DNA of 64,000 bases from VXYL01 sp965116935 (lineage in GTDB: Bacteria; Pseudomonadota; Gammaproteobacteria; Pseudomonadales; Azotimanducaceae), in assembly GCA_965116935.1 (NCBI GenBank), contig OZ220737.1, forward strand, positions 4,402,001-4,466,000, read 5' to 3'. The notes under the pieces are model-generated. The model saw only the letters and a program-made list of their open reading frames with translations, was not told the DNA's origin and did not search any database. Positions 42,688-51,795 of this stretch are shown here, piece by piece (position 1 is the stretch's first letter; the number at the start of each line of letters is the position of its first letter). The translations under genes and the position numbers were made by a program.

Positions 42688-43905
42688 ATGTCGAGCCTGA
42701 ACACGAACCGTCGCGACTTCCTTCGCATAGGTGCCGCCGCCACCGCGCTGCCTTTTGCAGCCAAGGGCCACGCCACCGAGCGTCAGTCCGCAGCCGAGGT
42801 GAAGCGTTACGTCACCTTGGGGCGCACGGGACTTGAGATCTCCGACATCTCCTTCGGCGCATCCACGCTGCGACTCGGGCAGGAACGCCTGGTCCACCAC
42901 GCTCTGGATCGGGGCATCAACTACTTCGACACCGCCGAGGGCTACGCCCGCACCGAGTCCGAGCAAGTGCTCGGCAAGGTGCTGAAGGACAAGCGCGATC
43001 AGGTCATCATCACCTCGAAGGCGGTGACGGAGCCCGATTCGAGCCGTGAGTCTCTCATGGGGCGCCTCGACGAATCCCTCAAGCGGCTCCAGACAGACTA
43101 CGTCGACATCTTCATGAACCACGCGGTCAACGACGTGGCCGTGCTCAGCAATCCCGAATGGCATGCGTTCGTCGACAAGGCCAAGGAGCAGGGCAAGATT
43201 CGCTTCGCCGGCATGTCTGGCCACGCCGGCTACCTGCTCGACTGCCTCGACTATGCCTTCGACCAGGACATGGCCGACGTGATTCTGGTCGCCCACACGT
43301 TCGGCGAAGACCCGAAGTTCTACGAGAACCTCACCCGCTGGGTGGACTGGGTGGCCAAACACCCCAAGCTGCCCGAACGGCTCGCCCGCGCCAAGCAGCT
43401 CGATGTCGGCGTCATCGCCATGAAGACGCTCATGGGCGCACGCCTGAACGACATGCGCCCCTACGAAACGGGCGATGCCACCTTTGCCCAGGCCGCCTTC
43501 CGCTGGGTGCTTTCCAATCCCAACGTGGACGCGCTCATCGTCACGATGCGCGAAGAGGCGACGATCGACGAGTACCTCGGCGCTTCCGGCTACGAGGAAC
43601 TGGCCGCCGGCGACATGGAACTGCTCGAACGCTACGCCAGGCAGCACGGCGCCAGCTACTGCCGCTTCGCCTGCAGCGACTGCTCTAGCGCCTGCCCCTA
43701 CGGGGTGCCCATCCCAGACCTCATGCGCACGCGCATGTACGCCACCGACTACCGCGACGTGCAGTTCGCCCGCGAGGAATACGCCCTTTTGGAGACGAAC
43801 GGCGAAGCCTGTCTTTCGTGCAGCGGCGAACCTTGCGCCAGCGCCTGCACCCACGGCCTGCCGCTGGCCGAACTCTGCGCGCCAACGCACGAAATGCTGG
43901 CGTAA
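42688..43905 (+). CDS. Tat-exported aldo/keto reductase with C-terminal cysteine-rich (4Fe-4S-like) segment
   Basis: This 405-aa protein starts with a twin-arginine signal, NRRDFLRIGAAATALPFA. The AKR barrel follows: INYFDTAEGYARTESE (Asp and Tyr), VIITSKAV (Lys) and IFMNHAVND (His) give the catalytic tetrad. After residue ~330 come cysteine clusters, CRFACSDCSSACPYGVPI and CLSCSGEPCASACTHGL, of the kind seen in AKRs with iron-sulfur sites. GGGAGGG precedes ATG 42688. It lies directly upstream of larC and may be a partner redox enzyme. A mature periplasmic location is implied. Confidence 0.87.
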   Translation: MSSLNTNRRDFLRIGAAATALPFAAKGHATERQSAAEVKRYVTLGRTGLEISDISFGASTLRLGQERLVHHALDRGINYFDTAEGYARTESEQVLGKVLKDKRDQVIITSKAVTEPDSSRESLMGRLDESLKRLQTDYVDIFMNHAVNDVAVLSNPEWHAFVDKAKEQGKIRFAGMSGHAGYLLDCLDYAFDQDMADVILVAHTFGEDPKFYENLTRWVDWVAKHPKLPERLARAKQLDVGVIAMKTLMGARLNDMRPYETGDATFAQAAFRWVLSNPNVDALIVTMREEATIDEYLGASGYEELAAGDMELLERYARQHGASYCRFACSDCSSACPYGVPIPDLMRTRMYATDYRDVQFAREEYALLETNGEACLSCSGEPCASACTHGLPLAELCAPTHEMLA

Positions 43906-43946
43906 CACACGCTGGCAACCGGCCGGACTTCCTGTATGGCCCCCGC

Positions 43947-43970
43947 AGGGAAGGCATCCTGCCTTGCCTG
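43947..43970. repeat. Degenerate REP-like palindrome, family A
   Basis: AGGGAAGGCATCCTGCCTTGCCT is a decayed form of the family A core, with one mismatch in the stem and TCC in place of TTC in the loop. It is between the Tat-AKR gene and larC. Confidence 0.6.
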
Positions 43971-43988
43971 CGCCGGCAGGATTGACCA

Positions 43989-45185
43989 ATGGGACTAGGC
44001 GCAGGAAACACCCTCTACTACGAGTGTTTCTCCGGAATATCCGGCGACATGCACTTGGGGGCGCTGATCGATCTCGGCGTGCCGCTTGCGCATCTTCGCG
44101 CTGAACTCGAAAAGCTGGAACTCAGAGGGGAGTTCGAGCTCGTCGCGGAACCCGATTCCAAGATGGGCATCACCGGCACCAAGGCAACGGTGCGACTGAA
44201 GCCAGACATCCCTCGCCCGCACCGCCACCTCTCCACCATTCGCGACATCATCGACCGTGCCTCCCTTGCCCCCACCGTCGCCGACCGCGCCGTCGGCACC
44301 TTCACGGCACTGGCGGAAGCGGAGGCCGCCGTGCACGGCATTGGCGTCGAGGAGGTGCATTTCCACGAAGTCGGCGCCACCGATGCCATCGTCGATATCG
44401 TCGGCAGCGCCATCGGCCTCGACTGGCTCGACGTTGCACACGTCTGCGCCGCACCCGTGGAACTCGGCAGCGGCATGGTGCGCTGCGCGCACGGCCTCAT
44501 GCCGGTGCCGGCCCCCGCCACCGCTCGCCTCCTTACAGGCGTTCCCTGCACCTATGGCCGCGTGGACGGCGAGGCCACCACGCCCACCGGCGCCGCCATC
44601 CTCAAGCACTCGGTGACCGAGTTTGCAGCGCCGAGTGGATTCGTCCCCGAACGCATCGGCTACGGCTTGGGGCAGAAGGACTTCGCCGTGCCGAACGTGC
44701 TGCGCGCCACCCTCGGCAAGTCGTCCACCGCCCTCGAACAGGAATCGAACATCCTCGTCGAATGCAACATCGACGACATGAGCGCAGAAGCCTTCGCACC
44801 GCTGGTGGACACGCTGTTTGCCGCCGGCGCACGGGACGTGTACCTAACCCCCATCGTGATGAAGAAGTCGCGCCCCGGCACCAAGGTCTCTGTCCTCGTG
44901 GACGACGCCTGTCTCGACGCCGTCACCGAGCGCATGTTCCGCGCCTCCACCACCATCGGCGTGCGCCAACACCGTGTCGACAAGCGCATGTTGCCGCGCG
45001 AGGAACGCCGCATTGCCACGTCGCTCGGCGAGGTACGCGTCAAGGTCGCAACGCTCCCGGACGGTAGCAGCCGCTGGAAGTCCGAACACGACGACATCGC
45101 CGCGCTGGCGGCCAGCAGGGGCGAGGAGTATCTCTCCCTCAAGGCACGCATCGACCGCGAGATTGCCGAGGCGCTGGCGCGATGA
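43989..45185 (+). CDS. larC: Nickel-pincer cofactor nickel insertase LarC
   Basis: This 398-aa protein inserts nickel into pyridinium-3,5-bisthiocarboxylate mononucleotide to make the NPN cofactor. LYYECFSGISGDMHLGALID is the family start, and ISGDM, VEEVHFHEVGATDAIVDIVG and ECNIDDMSAEAF are the conserved metal-handling parts. It is one continuous frame, not split by a programmed frameshift as in some lactobacilli. The stop overlaps the larB start by 4 nt. Confidence 0.95.
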   Translation: MGLGAGNTLYYECFSGISGDMHLGALIDLGVPLAHLRAELEKLELRGEFELVAEPDSKMGITGTKATVRLKPDIPRPHRHLSTIRDIIDRASLAPTVADRAVGTFTALAEAEAAVHGIGVEEVHFHEVGATDAIVDIVGSAIGLDWLDVAHVCAAPVELGSGMVRCAHGLMPVPAPATARLLTGVPCTYGRVDGEATTPTGAAILKHSVTEFAAPSGFVPERIGYGLGQKDFAVPNVLRATLGKSSTALEQESNILVECNIDDMSAEAFAPLVDTLFAAGARDVYLTPIVMKKSRPGTKVSVLVDDACLDAVTERMFRASTTIGVRQHRVDKRMLPREERRIATSLGEVRVKVATLPDGSSRWKSEHDDIAALAASRGEEYLSLKARIDREIAEALAR

Positions 45186-45922
45186 CCGACGTTGCCGACA
45201 TCCTTGCCAAGGTGGCCGCCGGCGAAGTTTCCGCCGCCGACGCAGCTACCGAGATCGACGCGGCCTATTTCGAGAACCTCGGCCACAGCACCATCGATCA
45301 CGACCGCCTGCGTCGCACCGGCGCCGCCGAGGTGGTGTACGGCGAGCACAAGACGCCGCAGCAAGTGGCCGCCGCCTTCGGCGCGGTGGTCGGGCGCGGC
45401 CACAACGCCCTCGCCACCAGAGTCTCGCCCGAAGCCGCACAAGCCGTGTTGGCTGAGTGGCCGGGCGCGACGCACCACGCCGACGCCCGCTTGCTGACGC
45501 TGAAACCGCAGCAGCGCGAAGCCGCCACCACGTCCGTCGCCGTCGTTTCCGCCGGCACCTCGGACCGCCCGGTTGCCGAAGAAGCTGCCCTCACGGCAGA
45601 GTTCTACGACAATCCGGTGCTGCGCGTCAGCGACGTCGGCGTCGCCGGCGTGCATCGGCTGCTGGCGCGGGTGGAGGAGATCCGCCGCACGCGCGTCGTC
45701 ATCGTCGTCGCTGGCATGGAAGGGGCGCTGCCGAGCGTGGTCGGGGGTCTGATCGACAAGCCCGTCATCGCCGTTCCCACCAGCGTCGGCTATGGCGCCG
45801 CATTCGGTGGCCTCGCGGCTCTTCTCGGCATGTTGAATAGCTGCGCCTCCGGTGTCTCGGTGGTGAACATCGACAACGGTTTTGGCGCCGGCTTCCTCGC
45901 CAGTATGATTAACCGGTTGTGA
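45182..45922 (+). CDS. larB: NaAD carboxylase/hydrolase LarB
   Basis: LarB carboxylates nicotinic acid adenine dinucleotide and removes AMP, giving the bis-carboxylate precursor of the NPN cofactor. This 246-aa protein ends in the PurE-like fold: VVAGMEGALPSVVGGLIDKP and VPTSVGYGAAFGGLAALLGM. The N-terminal part includes STIDHDRLRRTGAAEVVYGE, where the conserved arginines and tyrosine sit. It is coupled to larC and larE by 4-nt overlaps. Confidence 0.95.
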   Translation: MTDVADILAKVAAGEVSAADAATEIDAAYFENLGHSTIDHDRLRRTGAAEVVYGEHKTPQQVAAAFGAVVGRGHNALATRVSPEAAQAVLAEWPGATHHADARLLTLKPQQREAATTSVAVVSAGTSDRPVAEEAALTAEFYDNPVLRVSDVGVAGVHRLLARVEEIRRTRVVIVVAGMEGALPSVVGGLIDKPVIAVPTSVGYGAAFGGLAALLGMLNSCASGVSVVNIDNGFGAGFLASMINRL

Positions 45923-46779
45923 ACACAGAACTGGCAGCCAAGCACGAGCGCCTCAAGGCAGACATCCGCGCCTATGGCCGGGTGCTGGTGGCGTTTTCCG
46001 GCGGGGTGGACAGCTCGCTGGTCGCCTACGTCGCCGCCGAGACGCTGGGGGCGAACGCCCTGGCCGTCACTTCCGGGTCCCTGAGCCTCAAGCGCAGCGA
46101 TCTCAAGCTCGCGACGGAGCTGGCCGAGCGCTGGGGCATGCAGCACCGCGTCATCGTCACCGACGAGCTAACCAAGGCGGACTATCGCGCCAATCCGGTC
46201 AATCGCTGCTTCCACTGCAAGACCTCCCTGTACGAGTCGTTGGAGCGCATCGCCGCCGACGAAGGCTTCGATCACGTCCTGAACGGCACCAACACCGACG
46301 ACTTGGGCGACCATCGCCCGGGCCTCATCGCCGCGAAGAACTACCAGGTGGTCTCGCCGCTGGTGGATGCCAGCTTCGCCAAGGCCGACATTCGAGCCTT
46401 GGCGACCCACCTTGGCCTCGAAAACGCCGACAAGCCCCAGGCCGCCTGCCTGTCTAGCCGCTTCCCCTACGGCTCGCACATCACCGAGCAACGGCTGGCG
46501 CAGGTGGAGGCCGCCGAAGACGCCTTGGCGGAGCTTGGGTTCGTGCAATACCGCGTGCGCCATCACGAGGAAGTCGCCCGGATCGAACTGCCGGTGGAGG
46601 ACCTGCCACGCGCCATCGAACTGCGCGGCGAGATCGAAACCGCCATCAAGGCGACCGGCTACCGCTACGTGGCGCTGGACCTCGGCGGCTTCCGCTCCGG
46701 CTCTCTCAACGATGGGCTCGCCAAGCGCGCCACCGCACGGCTCATCGACGCCGTGCAGATCCACGAGCCCAGCCAATGA
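45919..46779 (+). CDS. larE: NPN cofactor sulfur transferase LarE
   Basis: This 286-aa PP-loop ATPase activates the cofactor precursor and adds the two sulfurs. SGGVDSSLVAYVA near residue 28 is the PP-loop. Cys177 in PQAACLSSRFPYGSHI corresponds in position to the sacrificial Cys176 of Lactiplantibacillus LarE. There is also a Cys97-x-x-Cys100 pair in NRCFHCKTSLY, the pattern of LarE forms that hold a [4Fe-4S] cluster with three cysteines and need not sacrifice their own sulfur. The GTG start and the stop overlap larB and the next AKR gene. Confidence 0.93.
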   Translation: MNTELAAKHERLKADIRAYGRVLVAFSGGVDSSLVAYVAAETLGANALAVTSGSLSLKRSDLKLATELAERWGMQHRVIVTDELTKADYRANPVNRCFHCKTSLYESLERIAADEGFDHVLNGTNTDDLGDHRPGLIAAKNYQVVSPLVDASFAKADIRALATHLGLENADKPQAACLSSRFPYGSHITEQRLAQVEAAEDALAELGFVQYRVRHHEEVARIELPVEDLPRAIELRGEIETAIKATGYRYVALDLGGFRSGSLNDGLAKRATARLIDAVQIHEPSQ

Positions 46780-47702
46780 TCGAACGCATCGAGTTCGGTG
46801 CCACCGGCCACCTCAGCACACGCACGATCTTCGGCGCCGCCGGTCTCGGCGGCATGCAGCAGGAACGTGCCGACGAAGTGCTCGACATCCTGCTCGAGTT
46901 CGGCGTCAACCACATCGACACGGCCGCCGGCTACGGCGACTCGGAACTTCGCATCGCACCTTGGCTGAAACGCCATCCGGGTACGTTCTTCCTCGCCACC
47001 AAGACCGGCGAGCGCACCTACGCCGGGGCCCGGGATAGCCTGGCGCGCTCGCTGGACCGTCTCGGTGTGGATCACGTGGACCTCATCCAGTTGCACAACC
47101 TCGCGGAAACGCACGAGCAGGAGGTGGCGCTTGGCCCGGGCGGCGCCCTCGAAGCCCTCGTGGAAGCCCGCGATGCCGGCCTCACGCGCTTCATCGGCGT
47201 GACGGGCCACGGCACCTACATCGCGGCGCGTCACATCGAGAGCCTTGGCAGGTTCCCCTTCGACTCCGTGCTCTTGCCCTACAGCCATGCAATGGTGACG
47301 CAGGAAGGCTACGCCGCCGATTTTGACGCGCTCTACGCCCTTTGCCGCGAGCGCGGCGTTGCCATGCAGACCATCAAGGGCATCGCGCATCGCCGCTGGA
47401 CCGAGGCCGACACCGAGGCGCGCTACGCCTGGTATCGCCCCATCCGCGACGAGGATGCGCTGCGCCACGCGGTGCGGTACGTGCTGGCTCGGGAAGGACT
47501 GTTCCTGAACACATCAAGCGACGCGACGCTGTTGCGACGCGTCCTCGAAGCAGCTTCCAACGCCCCTGCCTCTCCCACCGACTCCGAACTGGTGCACCCG
47601 GGCAGACGCGCCGACAGTTCGCTCGATGAACTACTCTCGCGAGACGCTGAACGCCTAGGCATCGAACCGCTCTTCGTGCGCGACGTGTCGGATCGGATTT
47701 GA
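46776..47702 (+). CDS. Aldo/keto reductase
   Basis: A 308-aa cytosolic AKR without an export signal. The catalytic tetrad is readable: NHIDTAAGYGDSE (Asp, Tyr), FLATKTGE (Lys) and LIQLHNLAE (His). The C-terminal half includes GITGHG-like VTGHGTYIAARHIESLG. ATG overlaps the larE stop (ATGA), so it belongs to the lar transcript. This suggests that it turns over the substrate or product of the NPN-dependent enzyme, or acts on the same sugar or hydroxy acid; no direct evidence exists. Confidence 0.87.
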   Translation: MIERIEFGATGHLSTRTIFGAAGLGGMQQERADEVLDILLEFGVNHIDTAAGYGDSELRIAPWLKRHPGTFFLATKTGERTYAGARDSLARSLDRLGVDHVDLIQLHNLAETHEQEVALGPGGALEALVEARDAGLTRFIGVTGHGTYIAARHIESLGRFPFDSVLLPYSHAMVTQEGYAADFDALYALCRERGVAMQTIKGIAHRRWTEADTEARYAWYRPIRDEDALRHAVRYVLAREGLFLNTSSDATLLRRVLEAASNAPASPTDSELVHPGRRADSSLDELLSRDAERLGIEPLFVRDVSDRI

Positions 47703-47764
47703 GCCCGCCACCGGAGGGCAGGGCCGCTCCACGCGGCCTGCCCCTCCCGCGCGGCATAGACACG

Positions 47765-49000
47765 ATGCTGCGCCCCGGCGGCCACGTTTTTCGTGGCTGG
47801 TACATCGCCATCGGCGGGGCCGGCATCCAGCTTTTGGCCGGAATGCTCTGGATGCACTCCTACGGCGCCTACACGGTGCTGCTGCAGGAGGAGTTCGGCT
47901 GGTCGAGCTTCATCCTCGGCCTCGCCTTCGCGCTGACGCGGGTGGAGAGCGGCATTCTCGGCCCCTTCCAAGGCTGGCTGGTGGATCGCTTCGGCCCGCG
48001 CCCGGTATTGCGCGTCGGCACGCTCATCTTCGGCGGCGGCTTCATCCTGTTCGCCACCGTGGATTCGGTGGTCACCTTCTTCATCACGTTCGCGCTGATC
48101 GCGGTTGGCTCGAGCCTCGGCGGCTTTGCCACGCTCATGGTCGCCATCGTCAACTGGTTCAACCGGCATCTGGCCAAGGCCGTAGCGGTCTCGCAGCTAG
48201 GGTTTGGCCTCGGCGGACTCTGCGTGCCGGTGGTGATCGTCATGCTCGAACTCTTCGGCTGGCGCGCCACCGCCGTGATCTCCGGCATCTTCGTCATGGT
48301 GGTGGGCCTGCCGCTCATCCAGATCGTCCATCACCGTCCCGCCGATGTCGGCGAGGTGCCGGACGGCGGCACACCGATTCATGCGGACGGCAAGGCACCG
48401 CCCATACGGGACGATTTCACCGCCCGCCAAGCCATGCGCACCAGCTCCTTCTGGCTCATCTCCATCGCCCACGCGATGGCGCTGCTCACGGTTTCAACCG
48501 TCATGGTGCACCTAGTGCCCCACCTAACCCGCGAACTATCCTTCACGCTTACGGAAGCAGGCTTGGTGGTAGCGCTAGTGACCGCCTGCCAAATGGGCGG
48601 CCAGTTGCTTGGCGGCTGGCTAGGCGACAACCTGTCCAAGCGCCTGGTTTGCGTCGGCTGCATGTTGGGCCACGCGTCCGGCTTTTTCCTCTTGGCATTC
48701 GCCACCAACGTCTGGATGGTAGTCGGCTTCGCCCTCCTGCACGGCACCGGCTGGGGCGCTCGCGGTCCCCTGATGGTGGCAATGCGCGCCGACTACTTCG
48801 GCGCCGCCTCCTTCGGCACCATCATGGGCTTCTCCTCCCTGATCGCCATGCTCGGCATGGCCTTGGGCCCCACCATCGCCGGCGCCATGGCCGATGTCCA
48901 AGGCAACTTCACCGGTGGCTTCGCCCTCTTGGCTGCCGGTTCTCTCGTCGGTGCGGCGTGCTTCCTCGCCGCCAAACGCCCGGCTTTGCCGCAGAACTGA
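47765..49000 (+). CDS. MFS transporter
   Basis: A 411-residue inner-membrane carrier with 12 predicted helices. The first is FRGWYIAIGGAGIQLLAGML and the MFS loop 2-3 motif is GWLVDRFGPRPVL; GWLGDNLSKRLVC is its second-half copy. The form is that of monocarboxylate or oxalate/formate-type carriers. ATG at 47765 gives a family-like N-terminus; a TTG at 47699 overlaps the previous stop (TTGA) and would add 22 residues, so it remains possible. It ends the lar cluster and probably imports or exports the hydroxy acid. Confidence 0.85.
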   Translation: MLRPGGHVFRGWYIAIGGAGIQLLAGMLWMHSYGAYTVLLQEEFGWSSFILGLAFALTRVESGILGPFQGWLVDRFGPRPVLRVGTLIFGGGFILFATVDSVVTFFITFALIAVGSSLGGFATLMVAIVNWFNRHLAKAVAVSQLGFGLGGLCVPVVIVMLELFGWRATAVISGIFVMVVGLPLIQIVHHRPADVGEVPDGGTPIHADGKAPPIRDDFTARQAMRTSSFWLISIAHAMALLTVSTVMVHLVPHLTRELSFTLTEAGLVVALVTACQMGGQLLGGWLGDNLSKRLVCVGCMLGHASGFFLLAFATNVWMVVGFALLHGTGWGARGPLMVAMRADYFGAASFGTIMGFSSLIAMLGMALGPTIAGAMADVQGNFTGGFALLAAGSLVGAACFLAAKRPALPQN

Positions 49001-49239
49001 GCACTAACGGGCAGCCACCTCGTCCAAGAAATCTCCGCCGCGGCTACACGGCCGCCTGCCGTATCGCGGGGCAAAAGGACGTGCCGGTTCCGGTAACGAC
49101 CAAAGCGCCGGCAGCGGCGGTCTGAAGAAAAGCCTCGTCATACCTGGCCATCAGACGAGTGTTTCCCGTCGGAACACCGAAGTCCATACAGCATCGAAGC
49201 GAGGGGCACATTGCCCTCGTGCCAATGGATGCACGGAGG
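49001..49239. other. Intergenic region between convergent genes
   Basis: It lies between the ends of the MFS gene and the Uma2 gene. No coding frame or clear hairpin with T-tract was found. Confidence 0.5.
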
Positions 49240-50070
49240 TCAGCGACGGGCCAGTTGGCGCTTCAGTTCGGCGAGTTCGGCCTCGGCGGCTTGGCGGGCG
49301 CGGCGTTCCTCATCGCGGGCGCGACGTTCCTCGGCGATGGTGTCGTCCTTCTCTGCCAAGATACGGCGCTCCTCCAAGTGCGCGCGGCGCTCCTCCAAGT
49401 GATTGAGGAGGAATTCGCCGGTGGCCGGATCGAACAGGCGCAGGCGGCTGCCGTCTGCGTAAACGTGCAGGCCGAGCACCTGGCACACGCCCCGGAGGCC
49501 GCCTTCGGGCGTGGTCGCGAGCGGCAGGAGTTCGTAGGCGCCGGCCGCGTTTAGGCGGCGGCCTTGCAGGACGGGGCGCAGGTACTCGCCGCCGGTGGCG
49601 TCGAACTGCCAGTACTCGGCGACGCCGAGACTCTGGTAGAGGGCGCGTTTCTCCCCTTCGTCGCGGCCATGCGTCTTCTTCGAGGCCACCTCCAGCACGA
49701 AGTCCGCCAGCTTGCCCTCCTCCCAGGTCTTCCACACCCGGCGCACCGGCTCGCGGGAGGGGCCGAAGGCGACGAATACGTCGGGGGAGATGCTGACGTA
49801 CCTATTCCCCTCGAAGGGGTACATCATCATGTCGCCACCAACGTACACATCCGGCCGGTCCGCGTACCGGCTGAGGAGAGGCGTCGCAACGTCGAGGATC
49901 GCGCGCCAGTGCAGGCCCGTCTCCGCCATCGGCTTACCGTCGGACTCCGGGTACTCGACCGCCCTTGCGGGCGCGTTGGCGGTTCGCTGCGCGAACTGCT
50001 CGGCATCGGACGTTCCCCAGGCGGACTTGGGGGGCCTGCGGTCGCGGTGGGATTGCGGAGCGGTGGGCAC
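49240..50070 (-). CDS. Uma2-family (DUF820) endonuclease-like protein with coiled-coil tail
   Basis: A 276-aa protein with a PD-(D/E)xK nuclease-like core. SPDVFVAFG and LADFVLEVASKKTHGRDEGE give the D..E-x-(S/K)K pattern, followed by YQSLGVAEYWQFDATGGEYL, the typical Uma2 end. The last ~50 residues are a charged coiled coil full of EERRA repeats. GTG at 50070 is preceded by AAGGAG at 6 nt, which decides the start among long upstream open codons. The family is abundant in cyanobacteria and other phyla, with an unclear role, probably mobile or defensive. Confidence 0.85.
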   Translation of the reverse strand: MPTAPQSHRDRRPPKSAWGTSDAEQFAQRTANAPARAVEYPESDGKPMAETGLHWRAILDVATPLLSRYADRPDVYVGGDMMMYPFEGNRYVSISPDVFVAFGPSREPVRRVWKTWEEGKLADFVLEVASKKTHGRDEGEKRALYQSLGVAEYWQFDATGGEYLRPVLQGRRLNAAGAYELLPLATTPEGGLRGVCQVLGLHVYADGSRLRLFDPATGEFLLNHLEERRAHLEERRILAEKDDTIAEERRARDEERRARQAAEAELAELKRQLARR

Positions 50071-50362
50071 GGTTTTCTCCTTGGGCGCTGCGCCGGCCGG
50101 ATGACGGGACGTTAGCACAGGCGCGCACACCCGATGCGCTCGCGCGCCCGAAGGGCGGGACCGGGAAAGCGCGCGTTTCTCGTTGTACCTGCAGCACGGG
50201 GTGGCTCGGGCGGCGTTGGGTGGAGCCACCGTGGCACGGAAATCATGGGCGGTCTGTAGTACGGAACCGTCGGGGCTTGTAGGAGATTGCCGCTTTGTGG
50301 AGCGCCGCGTCGGGGAGATGGCGAAGAATGCGCCGAGCAGGGCTGGGGCGCCCCTAACGGGC

Positions 50363-51781
50363 TCAGCCAGATGGCGAGTCAGCGGCGTAGCGGCGGATTC
50401 TCGGGATGTCGGTGGCGAAGCGGATGCGGCGCAGGTTTACGCATACGGCGACGAAGGCGAGGCCAATCGTTAGGCCGATCCAGAAGCCATAGACGCCCAA
50501 CTCCGGCAGCCCCAGCCAGCCGTAACCGAAGGTGAGGCCGACGGGGAGGCCAACTACCCAATAGCCGGTCAGGGCCAGCCACATCGGTGCCTTGGTGTCC
50601 TTGTAGCCGCGCTGGACGCCGATGGCGGTGGCTTGGGTGTCGTCCACGAACTGGTAGGCGGCGACGAAGATGAGGAGGTTGGCAGCCACCTCGATCACTT
50701 CTGGCGAGTCGGTGTAGAGACCCACGAGCAGCGTGCGCACCGGGAAGATGGCGAGTGCCGCCAGCGCCGCGTACGCGAACGAGGTGCGCACCGCGGTCTG
50801 GCCGACAATCCTCGCTTCGGCGAAGTTCTCGGCGCCGACGCAATGGCCGACGCGGATGCTGGCAGCCATGCCGAGGCTCATCGGGATCATGAAGGCGAGG
50901 CCGTTGATGTTGCCGGCGATCGTGTGCCCCGCCACCACGTTGGCGCCGAACCCCGCCAGCAGCAGCGTGACCAGCGAGTAAACCCCGAACTCGAAGAACA
51001 CCGTGATGCCAATGGGAATGCCGATGCGCCCAAGCCGCGCGAAGGTGGCGAAGTCCGGTCGCCAGCCGCCGCGGAAGAGCTGCGCCGAAGCGTAGAAGCG
51101 TCGCGTCACCACCACGAGGATCAATGCGGCATTCAGCCACATGGCGATGGCGGTAGCGACGCCGCAACCGACGCCGCCGAGTTCCGGCGCGCCAAACGCA
51201 CCATAGATGAAGGCATAGTTGAGCAATGCGTTCACGCCCAGCAAAAGCCCGGCTATGACCATCGCCGGACGGGTGCGGCCCATGCCTTCGCAGATGCCGC
51301 GGAACACCACATAGACGGTCATGCCGGGATAGCCCCAGCGCACCGCGTCGAGATAGCCGGATGCCACCCGCACCATCTCCGGCGCGGCATTGACGAGGCC
51401 CAAGGCCAAATGTGCATAGGACACGACGACGAACGACGCCACCGCCGCGATCAGGCCAAGCCACAGTCCCTGCCGGGCAATGTGGCCAATCTCGGCTTGC
51501 TTGCCGCCGCCGAAGAGCTGCGCCGTCACGGGAGTGATGGCACCTAGCACCCCGGTCAGCAGGATCATTACCGGACCGACGACACTGCCGGCCAGTGCGA
51601 CGCCGGCAAGGTCCACCGCCGAGTAGCGCCCCGCCATCACCGTGTCCACCACATGCATGGCCATCATGAAGAGCTGCGCCAGCACGATCGGCGCACCGAG
51701 CGAGGCCAGGCGTTTGAGTTCGGCTCGATGCGGCCCTATGGTCGGGGCACGCTCGATGGCGGTGGTTGCCACGGATTGCAC
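50363..51781 (-). CDS. MATE-family multidrug efflux protein, NorM-like
   Basis: A 472-aa carrier with 12 membrane helices in two homologous halves. The first half begins LASLGAPIVLAQLFMMAMHV followed by DTVMAGRYSAVDLAGVALAG; the second half has GIPIGITVFFEFGVYSLVTL. MATE pumps export cationic drugs by Na+ or H+ antiport. The GTG start at 51781 lies 14 nt from the divergent xth start; a GTG three codons in is an alternative. Conserved positions such as the VMAGR turn are intact. Confidence 0.9.
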   Translation of the reverse strand: MQSVATTAIERAPTIGPHRAELKRLASLGAPIVLAQLFMMAMHVVDTVMAGRYSAVDLAGVALAGSVVGPVMILLTGVLGAITPVTAQLFGGGKQAEIGHIARQGLWLGLIAAVASFVVVSYAHLALGLVNAAPEMVRVASGYLDAVRWGYPGMTVYVVFRGICEGMGRTRPAMVIAGLLLGVNALLNYAFIYGAFGAPELGGVGCGVATAIAMWLNAALILVVVTRRFYASAQLFRGGWRPDFATFARLGRIGIPIGITVFFEFGVYSLVTLLLAGFGANVVAGHTIAGNINGLAFMIPMSLGMAASIRVGHCVGAENFAEARIVGQTAVRTSFAYAALAALAIFPVRTLLVGLYTDSPEVIEVAANLLIFVAAYQFVDDTQATAIGVQRGYKDTKAPMWLALTGYWVVGLPVGLTFGYGWLGLPELGVYGFWIGLTIGLAFVAVCVNLRRIRFATDIPRIRRYAADSPSG

Positions 51782-51795
51782 TTGGAGGGGTGAGT

